Shown here: one piece after another, positions 49,881 through 57,084 of the stretch | How the letters are laid out: each line of letters begins with the position of its first letter | Numbering within the stretch: position 1 is the stretch's first letter | Source of the DNA: JAEULH01 sp034382075 | GTDB taxonomy: Bacteria > Pseudomonadota > Alphaproteobacteria > Rhodospirillales > Defluviicoccaceae | Assembly: GCA_034382075.1 (NCBI GenBank) | Contig: JAXMOZ010000004.1 | Span: 25,969-89,968 of the forward strand | DNA length: 64,000 nt | Reading direction: 5' to 3' | Notes under the pieces: generated by a model | The model's input: only the letters and a program-made list of their open reading frames with translations | What the model was told of the DNA's origin: nothing | The model's database searches: none | Position numbers and translations under genes: made by a program

Positions 49881-50552
49881 TCATCGCCGGCCGTAGAGGA
49901 TCTGCGCTTCCACCGCCGGGCGGAGCGTGCGCGCCGCGAACGACGCGTCGATCCGCCGGGCCAGGCCGCCGACCTCGAGATTGATGTCGAGCTGGCGGGT
50001 GATGGTGCGGTTGACGTCGCTGTTCTCGACGAAGGCGTCGAGCAGCCGGTGGGTGAGCCGGGTGGCGCCGAGGTCGACGGCCGCGCCGGCGCCCAAGGCC
50101 GAGACGAGGATACCCGGAGCCGGTAGGGCTCCTCCGGCTCCGGCGGCATCTCCGCCGGGCAGGGCCTGAACAGTGGTGCCGTCGTAAGCCAGCCGGCCTG
50201 CGCCCGGAACCGAGTACCGGCTGACCACCTCCAGCCGCTCGCCGATGCCCTCCGTCTGCCCGAGCACGGAGCGCGAGACGATGCCGACGGCGAGGTCGAA
50301 GCCGCCGATGCGAAAGCCGCCGCTGAGATCCGCGAGTTCGTTGTCTGCCAGCGCCGGCGCGGCCAGGGGACGCGGCTCCACCGCTCCCGGCCCGGGCGGT
50401 GCGGAAAGCGCCGGCGACGCAAGCAGCGGCAGCGCCGCCAGCGCGACGCCGGCGGCCAGCCCGGCACCTGCGGCCAGCCGAGCCCGGCGGAGTACGCCGC
50501 CGGCGGTGCCGAGCTTGGGCGAGCGGGACGCCGGGAGAGTGGTGATGGCCAT
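49881..50552 (-). CDS. Secreted protein with double-glycine leader motif, 223 aa
   Basis: No named family. It has a hydrophobic signal segment (residues 26-50, AGAGLAAGVALAALPLLASP) and then a bacteriocin-type leader, LADNELADLSGG (68-79), matching the LSxxELxxIxGG consensus at five of the key positions. After GG follow FRIGGFDLAVGIVSRSVLGQ, a Gly/Val/Ala-rich middle, and IDASFAARTLRPAVEAQIL. The last part (RTITRQLDINLEVGGL) has alternating hydrophobic residues. It is the last gene of the four-gene operon and lies 12 bases after the C39 peptidase. It may be processed by that peptidase. Confidence 0.7.
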   Translation of the reverse strand: MAITTLPASRSPKLGTAGGVLRRARLAAGAGLAAGVALAALPLLASPALSAPPGPGAVEPRPLAAPALADNELADLSGGFRIGGFDLAVGIVSRSVLGQTEGIGERLEVVSRYSVPGAGRLAYDGTTVQALPGGDAAGAGGALPAPGILVSALGAGAAVDLGATRLTHRLLDAFVENSDVNRTITRQLDINLEVGGLARRIDASFAARTLRPAVEAQILYGRR

Positions 50553-50564
50553 GGCGGTGCGTCC

Positions 50565-51350
50565 TCAGTACGGCCGGGTCGGCGGCGGCAGGTTGACGTT
50601 GAACGAGGCCAGCGACTGGCGGGTCAGCGCGGTGCCGACGGGCGCCTTGACCCGCACCGCCCAGTCCCTGGCGCTGTTGAAGTTCTTGCGGGCGAGCTCG
50701 GGCTCGTCGCGGATGATGAAGGCGATCCCTTCCCACATCGCCGCGAAGGCGGCGCGCTGGTAGATGCGGACGCCTGCGGCCGGGTCGCCCACGATCACCT
50801 CGTCGCCGCGCACCCCCTTGATCAGGACGAAATGCTTGTAGCCGTTGCTGTTGATCAGGGTGATCGCCGGCACCTGGGCCGCCTCGAGCTTCTCGAGGCT
50901 CACCCGAAAGCCGTCGGAGCGCAGGCCCTGGGCCTCGAGGTAGCCTTTCATGTCGAGCAGCGAGAAGCCGGTGCGGTGGATGCGCTCCTTGTCGCCCAGG
51001 TCGTACATGGCGTCGAAAACGTGTTCTTCCGTGGTCGGCCGGTCGTAGTGGAAGCTGAGCAGGCTGGCCAGCGCCGCCGAGCCGCAGCTGAAGTCGTAGC
51101 GCTGGCGCAGCACCGTCTTGAACTTCGCCTCCTTGAGGCTGGTCACGCCCACGTGGAACTGGCCGCCGGCGGCGAAATGGACGCCGACCTGGCCGGCTTC
51201 TCCCCGCAGCGGCATGCCGACGGCGAGGGCCAGGAGCGCCCCGCCGCCGGCGCAGAGGAACAGCCGCCGGCGGATCCTTTCGCTGTCGCAAAGCGCGGTT
51301 CTCGGGCGGGTGCTGCCTGCGCGAGGCTGAACCAGGCGAAGCCGGGGCAT
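50565..51350 (-). CDS. Stand-alone C39-family cysteine peptidase (FapD-like)
   Basis: Papain-fold peptidase of the family that removes double-glycine leaders, here without an ABC transporter. The 261 aa product has an N-terminal Arg-rich leader and hydrophobic segment (RRRLFLCAGGGALLALAVGM), so it is probably periplasmic or membrane-anchored. The catalytic Cys is in VLRQRYDFSCGSAALASLLS, the His in YKHFVLIKGV, and the Asp in IVGDPAAGVR. The layout resembles FapD of the Pseudomonas functional-amyloid system. Upstream gene 51358 ends 7 bases before its start; downstream gene 49881 follows by 12 bases. Confidence 0.88.
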   Translation of the reverse strand: MPRLRLVQPRAGSTRPRTALCDSERIRRRLFLCAGGGALLALAVGMPLRGEAGQVGVHFAAGGQFHVGVTSLKEAKFKTVLRQRYDFSCGSAALASLLSFHYDRPTTEEHVFDAMYDLGDKERIHRTGFSLLDMKGYLEAQGLRSDGFRVSLEKLEAAQVPAITLINSNGYKHFVLIKGVRGDEVIVGDPAAGVRIYQRAAFAAMWEGIAFIIRDEPELARKNFNSARDWAVRVKAPVGTALTRQSLASFNVNLPPPTRPY

Positions 51351-51357
51351 GGTTGCC

Positions 51358-51741
51358 TCACCGGCTCATGTCGACGGAGACGTTGACGTTGACGCTGTTG
51401 GACATCGTCAAGACGCCGGTGTTGACGACCATGGTGTTGCCGAAGCCGTGGATGTCGGACATGGCGTTGCCGATGGCGGCGCCGGACGCAAACCCGGCAA
51501 TGGTGTTGCCGGTCATGGCCGAGGTGGTGTTGGAGGCGTTGAGCTGGAGGTCGTCGAGGACGACGCCGAGCTCGACGCCGCGGCTGCCGCCGGCAAGGCC
51601 GGCGAGATCGTCGCTGGGCATGGCCGCCCAGGGCTCGCCGGCGCCGCCGGCGGGAGCCTGGGTCGGCTCGGCGATCGCCGGGCCAGCCGCCAGAAGGCCG
51701 GCGGCGAGGACGGCTGCGGCACGGGTACGCGAGCATTTCAT
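51358..51741 (-). CDS. Secreted protein with double-glycine leader motif, 127 aa
   Basis: A signal peptide (AAAVLAAGLLAAGPAIAEP) is followed by MPSDDLAGLAGG (residues 41-52), a second double-glycine leader motif of the type seen in the 223 aa protein. The mature part is beta-like and Asn/Ser/Gly/Val-rich: LQLNASNTTSAMTGNTIAGF, IHGFGNTMVVNTGVLTMSNS, VNVNVSVDM. Such alternating patterns recall the small Fap proteins and curli-like subunits. It follows the amyloid-like gene by 97 bases, which contain a strong hairpin, and precedes the C39 peptidase by 7 bases. Confidence 0.72.
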   Translation of the reverse strand: MKCSRTRAAAVLAAGLLAAGPAIAEPTQAPAGGAGEPWAAMPSDDLAGLAGGSRGVELGVVLDDLQLNASNTTSAMTGNTIAGFASGAAIGNAMSDIHGFGNTMVVNTGVLTMSNSVNVNVSVDMSR

Positions 51742-51797
51742 GGGAGGGTCTCCGCTAGCCAGCCGGGGCCGAACGGCCCGGGGGGAGGGCGAACAGC

Positions 51798-51826
51798 CGG
51801 ACCGGCGGGGTCTGCCCGCCGGTCCG
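51798..51826 (-). terminator. 12-bp intergenic hairpin after the amyloid-like gene
   Basis: CGGACCGGCGGG (51798-51809), 5-base loop, CCCGCCGGTCCG (51815-51826). It directly follows the stop of the amyloid-like gene on the minus strand and has no T-run. It may partially stop or stabilise transcripts so that the first gene is expressed most. Confidence 0.55.
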
Positions 51827-51838
51827 TCCGCCGCAGGC

Positions 51839-52747
51839 CTATTTGACGATGGCGTTCAGGGCGATGTTGTTCGCCTGAGCGGCAACGCCGGTGTTGTTGT
51901 TCACCTGGGCGATGCCGTGCATGCCGTTCAGGTTGACGCTGTTGATCGAGCCGGTGTCGACGCCGGCCTTGAAGGCCGCCTTCATCGAGGCGCTGTCGAG
52001 GTGGGCGTTGGCGCTCGCCAGGTTGACCATGACGTCGCCCAGCGAGATGTCGGTCTGCGTGCCGGTGTTGAGGTCGCCGCCGGCGATCTTGCCGGAGTTC
52101 TGCCGGCCGATGCTCTGGTCGCTGGCGTGGCCGTTGACCGCGGCGACGCTGCCGTCGCTGGCTTCGGCCTCGAGCTCGGTCTCGCTCACCCGCTCGTCCT
52201 TCTGGACGTAGATGCTGGTGCGCTTGTCCTCGTGGGTGCTGGTGTTGAAGCTGTTGCTGGTGGTGGTGTCGTTGTCGTTGGAGACGCGGTTGTCGGTCAG
52301 CGTGCTCTCGGACCGGTTGAAGCTGTTGCTCGCCGTCCGGTTGCCGCTGTTGCTGGTGGTGGCGTCGTTGTCGTTGGAGACGCGGTTGTCGGTCAGCGTG
52401 CTCTCGGAGCGGTTGAAGCTGTTGCTGGCAGTCTTGTTGCCGCTGTTGCTGGTGGTCGTGTCGTTGTCGGACGACGCCTTGACGCTGGCGTCGGTATTCG
52501 CCGTGTAGGACTTGTTGAAGCTGTTGCTGGCGCTCTTGTCGTCGTCGGACCAGACCTTGGCGCTGTTGTCGATGTTGGCAGTGTACGACTTGTTGATCGT
52601 GCTGCCGTCGTTGGCGTTGCCGTCGCTCAAGAGGTTGGTCTGGTTGTCGTCGACGAGAAGCTGCGGCTCGGTCGCCGAGGCGCCTTGGGCAAGGGCGAAG
52701 CTGAGAGCCAGGGCCGAGGCCGTGCCGAGAAGGGAGAGCTTGGTCAT
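51839..52747 (-). CDS. Repeat-rich Asn/Ser/Thr secreted protein, functional-amyloid candidate
   Basis: A 302 aa protein. ATG 52747 has GGAGGAA upstream. The signal peptide is LLGTASALALSFALAQGASA. The N-terminal repeat domain holds two 26-residue units (N52-F77 and N78-G103, sharing NKSYTAN) and two nearly identical 32-residue units (101-132, 133-164; NSGNKTASNSFNRSESTLTD, then NRVSNDNDATTS). It is extremely poor in large hydrophobics and Cys-free. The C-terminal part, with VNLNGMHGIAQVNNNTGVAA and QANNIALNAIVK, resembles the end of FapB/FapC amyloid subunits. It is the first gene of the leftward operon. A role as an extracellular amyloid or biofilm fibre is inferred. Confidence 0.75.
   Translation of the reverse strand: MTKLSLLGTASALALSFALAQGASATEPQLLVDDNQTNLLSDGNANDGSTINKSYTANIDNSAKVWSDDDKSASNSFNKSYTANTDASVKASSDNDTTTSNSGNKTASNSFNRSESTLTDNRVSNDNDATTSNSGNRTASNSFNRSESTLTDNRVSNDNDTTTSNSFNTSTHEDKRTSIYVQKDERVSETELEAEASDGSVAAVNGHASDQSIGRQNSGKIAGGDLNTGTQTDISLGDVMVNLASANAHLDSASMKAAFKAGVDTGSINSVNLNGMHGIAQVNNNTGVAAQANNIALNAIVK
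52256..52447 (-). repeat. 96-bp tandem DNA repeat inside the amyloid-like gene
   Basis: Two nearly identical 96-bp units encode residues 101-132 and 133-164. They differ at only a few bases by eye (for example in the Lys/Arg codon of NSGNKTA and NSGNRTA), which implies recent duplication or gene conversion. Confidence 0.85.
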
Positions 52748-52776
52748 GGGGGTGGTTCCTCCGTCACACTTGGGTC

Positions 52777-52794
52777 CGCCTGCATCTGCAGGCG
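52777..52794. promoter_or_regulatory. 18-bp palindrome upstream of the amyloid-like operon
   Basis: CGCCTGCATCTGCAGGCG: 8-bp arms, 2-base centre, 30-47 bases upstream of the start codon. A candidate operator or 5'-UTR hairpin. Confidence 0.5.
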
Positions 52795-53308
52795 TCCGCC
52801 GGATGAGCCTTCGATGGTTTGCTCCGCCGGCGAACGACCCCTCTGCTGCACCCCTCATGCCAAACCTGAGGTTGCTGCGCTCTGCCCGTATGAGTGACTG
52901 GGAACAAACGAGAATTCGTCGGGGCGAGGGAAGCGTGGCAGCGGCGTCGGGCAGAACACCGTAAACCTGCGGTTACGTCCGCCGTATCGTCAGTGGTGGC
53001 CTGTATCGGGACCTGAACGCCGGGCGCCGAAGCCGGCTTGGCGGGGTGGGCATGGAAAAGGAGCAGGCGAGGCGGACGCCGCAAGACGATGCCACGGCGC
53101 GTTGCGCGAGAAGTAGCCGCCGTGGCGGCCTCGAAGGCCTCCCGTTCCGCCGGGAAAGCTTATGCTTCTGGCGAGAACCGCGCGCGGCTCGCCTGGGTCA
53201 GGCTTGCAGCGCGTCCGCGGACCGAGCGCTGTGCCTGGGCGCGCCGGCCGCCGACGGCGTGACGGTGCTTGATCACGTCGCCGACGCCGTCGTCTGGTTG
53301 AGGTGCGG
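52795..53308. other. Gene-free region upstream of the amyloid-like operon
   Basis: About 510 bases, probably holding the promoter of the leftward amyloid-like operon. Plus-strand frames here are Arg-rich and have no convincing start or family. No IS or repeat was seen. Confidence 0.5.
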
Positions 53309-53527
53309 TTAGGCTTTCAGGTCGGCCGGCCCGACGCAGCTCACCTTTTTCATGGCAACCGGACTCATGGCAACCGGAGCTTTCGCGGGAACGGGGACCG
53401 GGAACGCCGACTTGACCGGTTGCCGCCCCGGGCCAACCATCATCTCGACGAGCTGCTTGCTGACCGTGAGGTAGGTGCACAGCCACTCGATTTGCCACCT
53501 CAGGGCCAGGTTCACGGCATACGGCAT
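53309..53527 (-). CDS. Small basic/hydrophobic protein, 72 aa
   Basis: ATG at 53527 with an excellent AAGGAG seven bases upstream. The product starts MPYAVNLALRWQIEWLCTYL with an amphipathic Trp-rich helix, then VSKQLVEMMVGPGR and an Ala/Pro/Val-rich tail that ends VSCVGPADLKA. No family was recognised. It sits alone between the amyloid locus and the SDR gene. The strong Shine-Dalgarno sequence supports translation. Confidence 0.65.
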   Translation of the reverse strand: MPYAVNLALRWQIEWLCTYLTVSKQLVEMMVGPGRQPVKSAFPVPVPAKAPVAMSPVAMKKVSCVGPADLKA

Positions 53528-53769
53528 CGTCCCTCTCCTTGTTTCCATGGCGCTGGCTCGGTGATGCGGTCGCGGCGCCGGTGACGCCGCCCGCGTCGCC
53601 ACGCTGTTTCGCCCATGACGCGGCAAGTTCACCAGCGTAAGCGGCCCGGGCGGGACCGCAAAGCCAATCCTGGCCTTGCACCACAGCCTGGAGCGCATAC
53701 CTCGGTTGCAGCAGGCGCAGGGCGGAAGCTCGCGCCGAAGCGGGGCCGCAGAGCATGGAGTGTCGAGGA

Positions 53770-54564
53770 ATGTCGAAGCGCGACTACCGCCGCGCCCTCA
53801 TCACCGGCGCGACGAGCGGCATCGGCGCCGCCTTTGCCCGCGCGCTTCCGCCGACGACCGAGCTGCTGCTCAGTGGCCGCGACGAGCAGCGGCTCGCCGA
53901 GATCCGCGACGAGCTTGCCGTCCCCGGGCGGGAGGTGGAGATCGCCCCCGCCGATCTGGCCAAGCCCGACGACGTTCGGGCCTTGGCCGAGCGGGCGGAG
54001 GCGCTGTCCGTCGACCTCCTGATCAACAACGCCGGGGTGGGCGAACTCGGCGCCATTGCCGATCACGAGCTCGACGCCGAGGTGGCGACGGCGATGGTCA
54101 ACGTGGTCGCCGTGGTCTCCCTGACCCGCGCGCTGTTGCCGGGCATGATCGAGCGGGCGCGCCGGGACGGCCGTGACGCCGGCATCATCATCCTCTCCAG
54201 CACCGCAGCCTTTGCGCCGGTTCCGTTCTTCGCAACCTACGCCGCGAGCAAGACCTTCGACCTGCACTACGGCGAGGCCCTGGCGGAGGAGCTGCGCGGC
54301 CAGCCGGTCTCGGTGCTGGTGGTCTGCCCCGGGGCGACCAACACCGCGTTCGGCGGCCGGGCCGGCTACGAGCGGCGACTGCCCGGCGCGGCGGAGCCGG
54401 CGGATGTCGCCAACAAGGCGTTGAGGGCGCTCGGCCGGCAAACCGTCTGCGTCACCGGCATCGTCGGTCCGCTCGCCCTGAACCCGCTGCTCGCTCCAAG
54501 GCGCGTGTTCACCGGCGCGCTGGGGGCCGGCATGCGCTTCATCGCCAGCCGGGCGCGGCGATGA
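53770..54564 (+). CDS. Short-chain dehydrogenase/reductase
   Basis: A second SDR, 264 aa. The cofactor site is ALITGATSGIGAAFARALPP, NNAGVGELGAI follows, catalytic Ser is in IIILSSTAAFAP and YAASK has the catalytic Tyr and Lys. Hydrophobic C-terminal residues suggest membrane association (PLALNPLLAPRRVFTGALGA). Substrate unknown. Start ATG 53770 has GAGGA. Its end overlaps the SirB1-like gene by ATGA. Confidence 0.9.
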   Translation: MSKRDYRRALITGATSGIGAAFARALPPTTELLLSGRDEQRLAEIRDELAVPGREVEIAPADLAKPDDVRALAERAEALSVDLLINNAGVGELGAIADHELDAEVATAMVNVVAVVSLTRALLPGMIERARRDGRDAGIIILSSTAAFAPVPFFATYAASKTFDLHYGEALAEELRGQPVSVLVVCPGATNTAFGGRAGYERRLPGAAEPADVANKALRALGRQTVCVTGIVGPLALNPLLAPRRVFTGALGAGMRFIASRARR

Positions 54565-55454
54565 GCGGCACGGCGCCGGTCGAAAACGGCGGAGCCGCTC
54601 CCAGCGAGGACCGCGGGCCGAACCTCGCGGCGCTCGGGCCCCGGCGGTACCTGCAGGCGGCGGGCGAGGTCGACGACGAGAGCCTCGACATCGCCTACGC
54701 CGCCTTGGCCTGCGCCGCTCTCGATCACCCGGAGCGCGACCTCGGGCCCTACCTCGACCACCTCGAGCAGCTGGCGGCCTCGGCGAAAGCGGCGACCTCG
54801 GCGGCGGCCAGCGTCGAGATGCAGGCCCACGCGGTCCTCGAGGTCATGGGCAGGACCTGTGGCTACCGGGGCGACGACGAGACCTACGACGACCTTCGCA
54901 ACGGCGACCTGATGGAGGTCATCGATCGCCGCCGGGGCCTGCCGGTGGCGCTCGGCATTCTCTACATGCACGCCGTCCGCGCCTACGGCGGGCGGGTCGC
55001 GGGCCTCGCCTTTCCCGCCCACTTCTGCATTCGCATCGAGGCGCGCGGCCAGCGGCTGATCATCGACCCGTTCGAAGGGGTGATGCTGACCACCCGCGAC
55101 CTGCGGGAGCGGCTGAAGGAGCGCCTCCATCGCGACGCCGAAATCGTCCCGGCGCATCATCAGCCGGTTTCCTCCCGTGAGGTGCTGCTGCGGCTGCAGA
55201 ACAACATCCGGGTCCGGACCCTGCGCACCGGCCGGCTGGACCGGGCGTTGGCGGTGATCGAGCGGATGGGGGTCATCGCCCCCGACCGCCCCGACTTCCG
55301 CCGGGAGATGGCGCTCATCCATGCCCGCAAGGGTGACGTCGCCGCGGCGATCCGGGTGATCGAGGAGTTCCTGGCTGGGTGGCGGGAAGAAGGCCGCGCG
55401 CTGCGCGAGCTCGAGGACCTGCTGCGGCGGCTGAAGACCTCCGCCGCGACCTGA
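54561..55454 (+). CDS. SirB1-family transglutaminase-like/TPR protein
   Basis: A 297 aa protein of the SirB1/YchA family. The N-terminal transglutaminase-like half includes YLDHLEQLAASAKAATSAAA, VLEVMGRTCGYRGDDETYDD and LPVALGILYMHAVRAYGGRV, with a conserved LAFPAHFCIRIEA. The C-terminal half is TPR-like (TGRLDRALAVIERMGVIAPD). Catalytic Cys/His of real transglutaminases is not complete, so it is likely a scaffold. It is translationally coupled to the SDR gene. Confidence 0.88.
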   Translation: MSGTAPVENGGAAPSEDRGPNLAALGPRRYLQAAGEVDDESLDIAYAALACAALDHPERDLGPYLDHLEQLAASAKAATSAAASVEMQAHAVLEVMGRTCGYRGDDETYDDLRNGDLMEVIDRRRGLPVALGILYMHAVRAYGGRVAGLAFPAHFCIRIEARGQRLIIDPFEGVMLTTRDLRERLKERLHRDAEIVPAHHQPVSSREVLLRLQNNIRVRTLRTGRLDRALAVIERMGVIAPDRPDFRREMALIHARKGDVAAAIRVIEEFLAGWREEGRALRELEDLLRRLKTSAAT

Positions 55455-55674
55455 CGACGCCCGCCACCACCGCCCGCCAGGTCCTTGCCCCTCGCGCGTC
55501 GGAGCCGCCCAGGGTGTGCGCGTGGCGGAGTTGCCGCGCCGCGATGCTCCCTATGAGGCAAGTTGCAATACTGTCGGCAGGTACACTTCTGTGCTACTAT
55601 GCTGTGGCAGTGAGCGTGCGCGCCTGCGCCGCCACTATTGATGTGGGAGGACGACGCAGAAGCGGAGCAAGGCC

Positions 55675-56916
55675 ATGTTGCTGGCGCGCCTTCTGGAGCG
55701 GTTGATCAGGATCGGGCGTCTCACCGTCGTCGACGCTGATGGCAGGACACACGTCTTTACCGGCAGCGGCGGTCCGTCGGTCACCATTCGCCTGCACGAC
55801 CGGGCTTTGCATTGGAAGCTGTTCCTTCGCCCGGAGATCTGCGCCGGCGAGGCCTACATGGACGGGCACCTGACCGTCGAAGACGGCTCCATCTACGACT
55901 TCCTCGACCTGGTCGGCCGCAACATCGATGCCGCCGGCGATGACCATCCCTTCGACGGGGTGATGCGGCGCTTCGACATCGGTCTGCGCCGGCTGCAGCA
56001 GTTCAACCCCACCGGGCGGGCCCGGCGCAACGTCGCCCATCACTACGACCTGTCGGAGGCGTTCTACCGGCTGTTTCTCGACGCAGACCAGCAATACTCC
56101 TGTGCCTACTTTCTCAGCCCCGAGGACGGCCTCGATCAGGCGCAGGCGCAAAAGCGCCGGCACATCGCCGCCAAGCTGCTGCTCGAACCGGGCATGTCGG
56201 TGCTCGACATCGGCTCCGGCTGGGGCGGGCTCGCGCTCTATCTGGCCGAGCGCACCGGCGCGCGGGTCACCGGAATTACCTTGTCGGCCGAGCAACTGGC
56301 CGCGGCGGAAGCCCGCGCCCGGGCGGCCGGGCTGTCCGACACGGTTTCGTTCGCGCTGCGCGACTACCGCCAGCAGACCGGCACCTTCGACCGCATCGTC
56401 TCGGTGGGCATGTTCGAGCACGTCGGCGTGAACCACTACGAGGCGTTCTTCCGCCAGGTCCACGACCGCCTCGCTGAGGACGGCGTCGCCCTGCTGCACA
56501 CCATCGGCCGGGTGCATGTGCCCGGTAACACCAACCCCTGGATCCGCAAATACATCTTCCCCGGCGGCTACAGCCCGGCCTTGTCCGAGGTGATGACCGC
56601 GGTGGAGCGGGCGGGGCTGTGGGTGACCGACATCGAGATCCTCAGGCTTCACTACGCCTACACCGTGCGGCTGTGGCGGCAGCGGTTCCTCGCCAACCGC
56701 AAGGTAGCAGCGGAGCTCTACGACGAGCGCTTCTGCCGGATGTGGGAGTTCTACCTGGCTGCTGCGGAGATCATGTTCCGCTACCTGCGCTGCGCCGTCT
56801 TCCAGATCCAGCTGGCGAGGCGCCAGGAGGCGGTGCCGCTCACCCGCGACTACATCGCCGAGATCGAACGGGCGCTGGCGGCGGAGGAGGAACGGCGCGG
56901 CGAGCGCGCAGCCTGA
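55675..56916 (+). CDS. cfa: Cyclopropane-fatty-acyl-phospholipid synthase
   Basis: SAM-dependent enzyme that adds a methylene bridge to unsaturated acyl chains of membrane phospholipids. The 413 aa product has the small N-terminal domain (LHWKLFLRPEICAGEAYMDG) and the SAM domain (VLDIGSGWGGLALYLAERTG). The Cfa-specific VAHHYDLSEAFYRLFLDADQ, SVGMFEHVGVNHYEAFF and YIFPGGYSPALSEV are all present. Typical length. A spacer of 220 bases holds its promoter. It gives acid or stationary-phase resistance in other bacteria. Confidence 0.96.
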   Translation: MLLARLLERLIRIGRLTVVDADGRTHVFTGSGGPSVTIRLHDRALHWKLFLRPEICAGEAYMDGHLTVEDGSIYDFLDLVGRNIDAAGDDHPFDGVMRRFDIGLRRLQQFNPTGRARRNVAHHYDLSEAFYRLFLDADQQYSCAYFLSPEDGLDQAQAQKRRHIAAKLLLEPGMSVLDIGSGWGGLALYLAERTGARVTGITLSAEQLAAAEARARAAGLSDTVSFALRDYRQQTGTFDRIVSVGMFEHVGVNHYEAFFRQVHDRLAEDGVALLHTIGRVHVPGNTNPWIRKYIFPGGYSPALSEVMTAVERAGLWVTDIEILRLHYAYTVRLWRQRFLANRKVAAELYDERFCRMWEFYLAAAEIMFRYLRCAVFQIQLARRQEAVPLTRDYIAEIERALAAEEERRGERAA

Positions 56917-57084
56917 CGCGACGGGCGCCGCCAGGCGACCCTCAGCGATCATCCACAGACTTATCCCGAATCGGTCCCCGTTGTCCCCGCTAAGCGGGCG
57001 GCGGCGGCGCGGCGATCGAGTTATGCCCGCTGGATTGAGTTACCCTCAGTCCCGCTTCCCGGGCGGCTCGCGTATGGTGGCGAC

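Noticed and set aside
53038..53312. Short plus-strand proteins upstream of 53309
   Set aside because: Arg-rich low-quality frames with no RBS or homology pattern.
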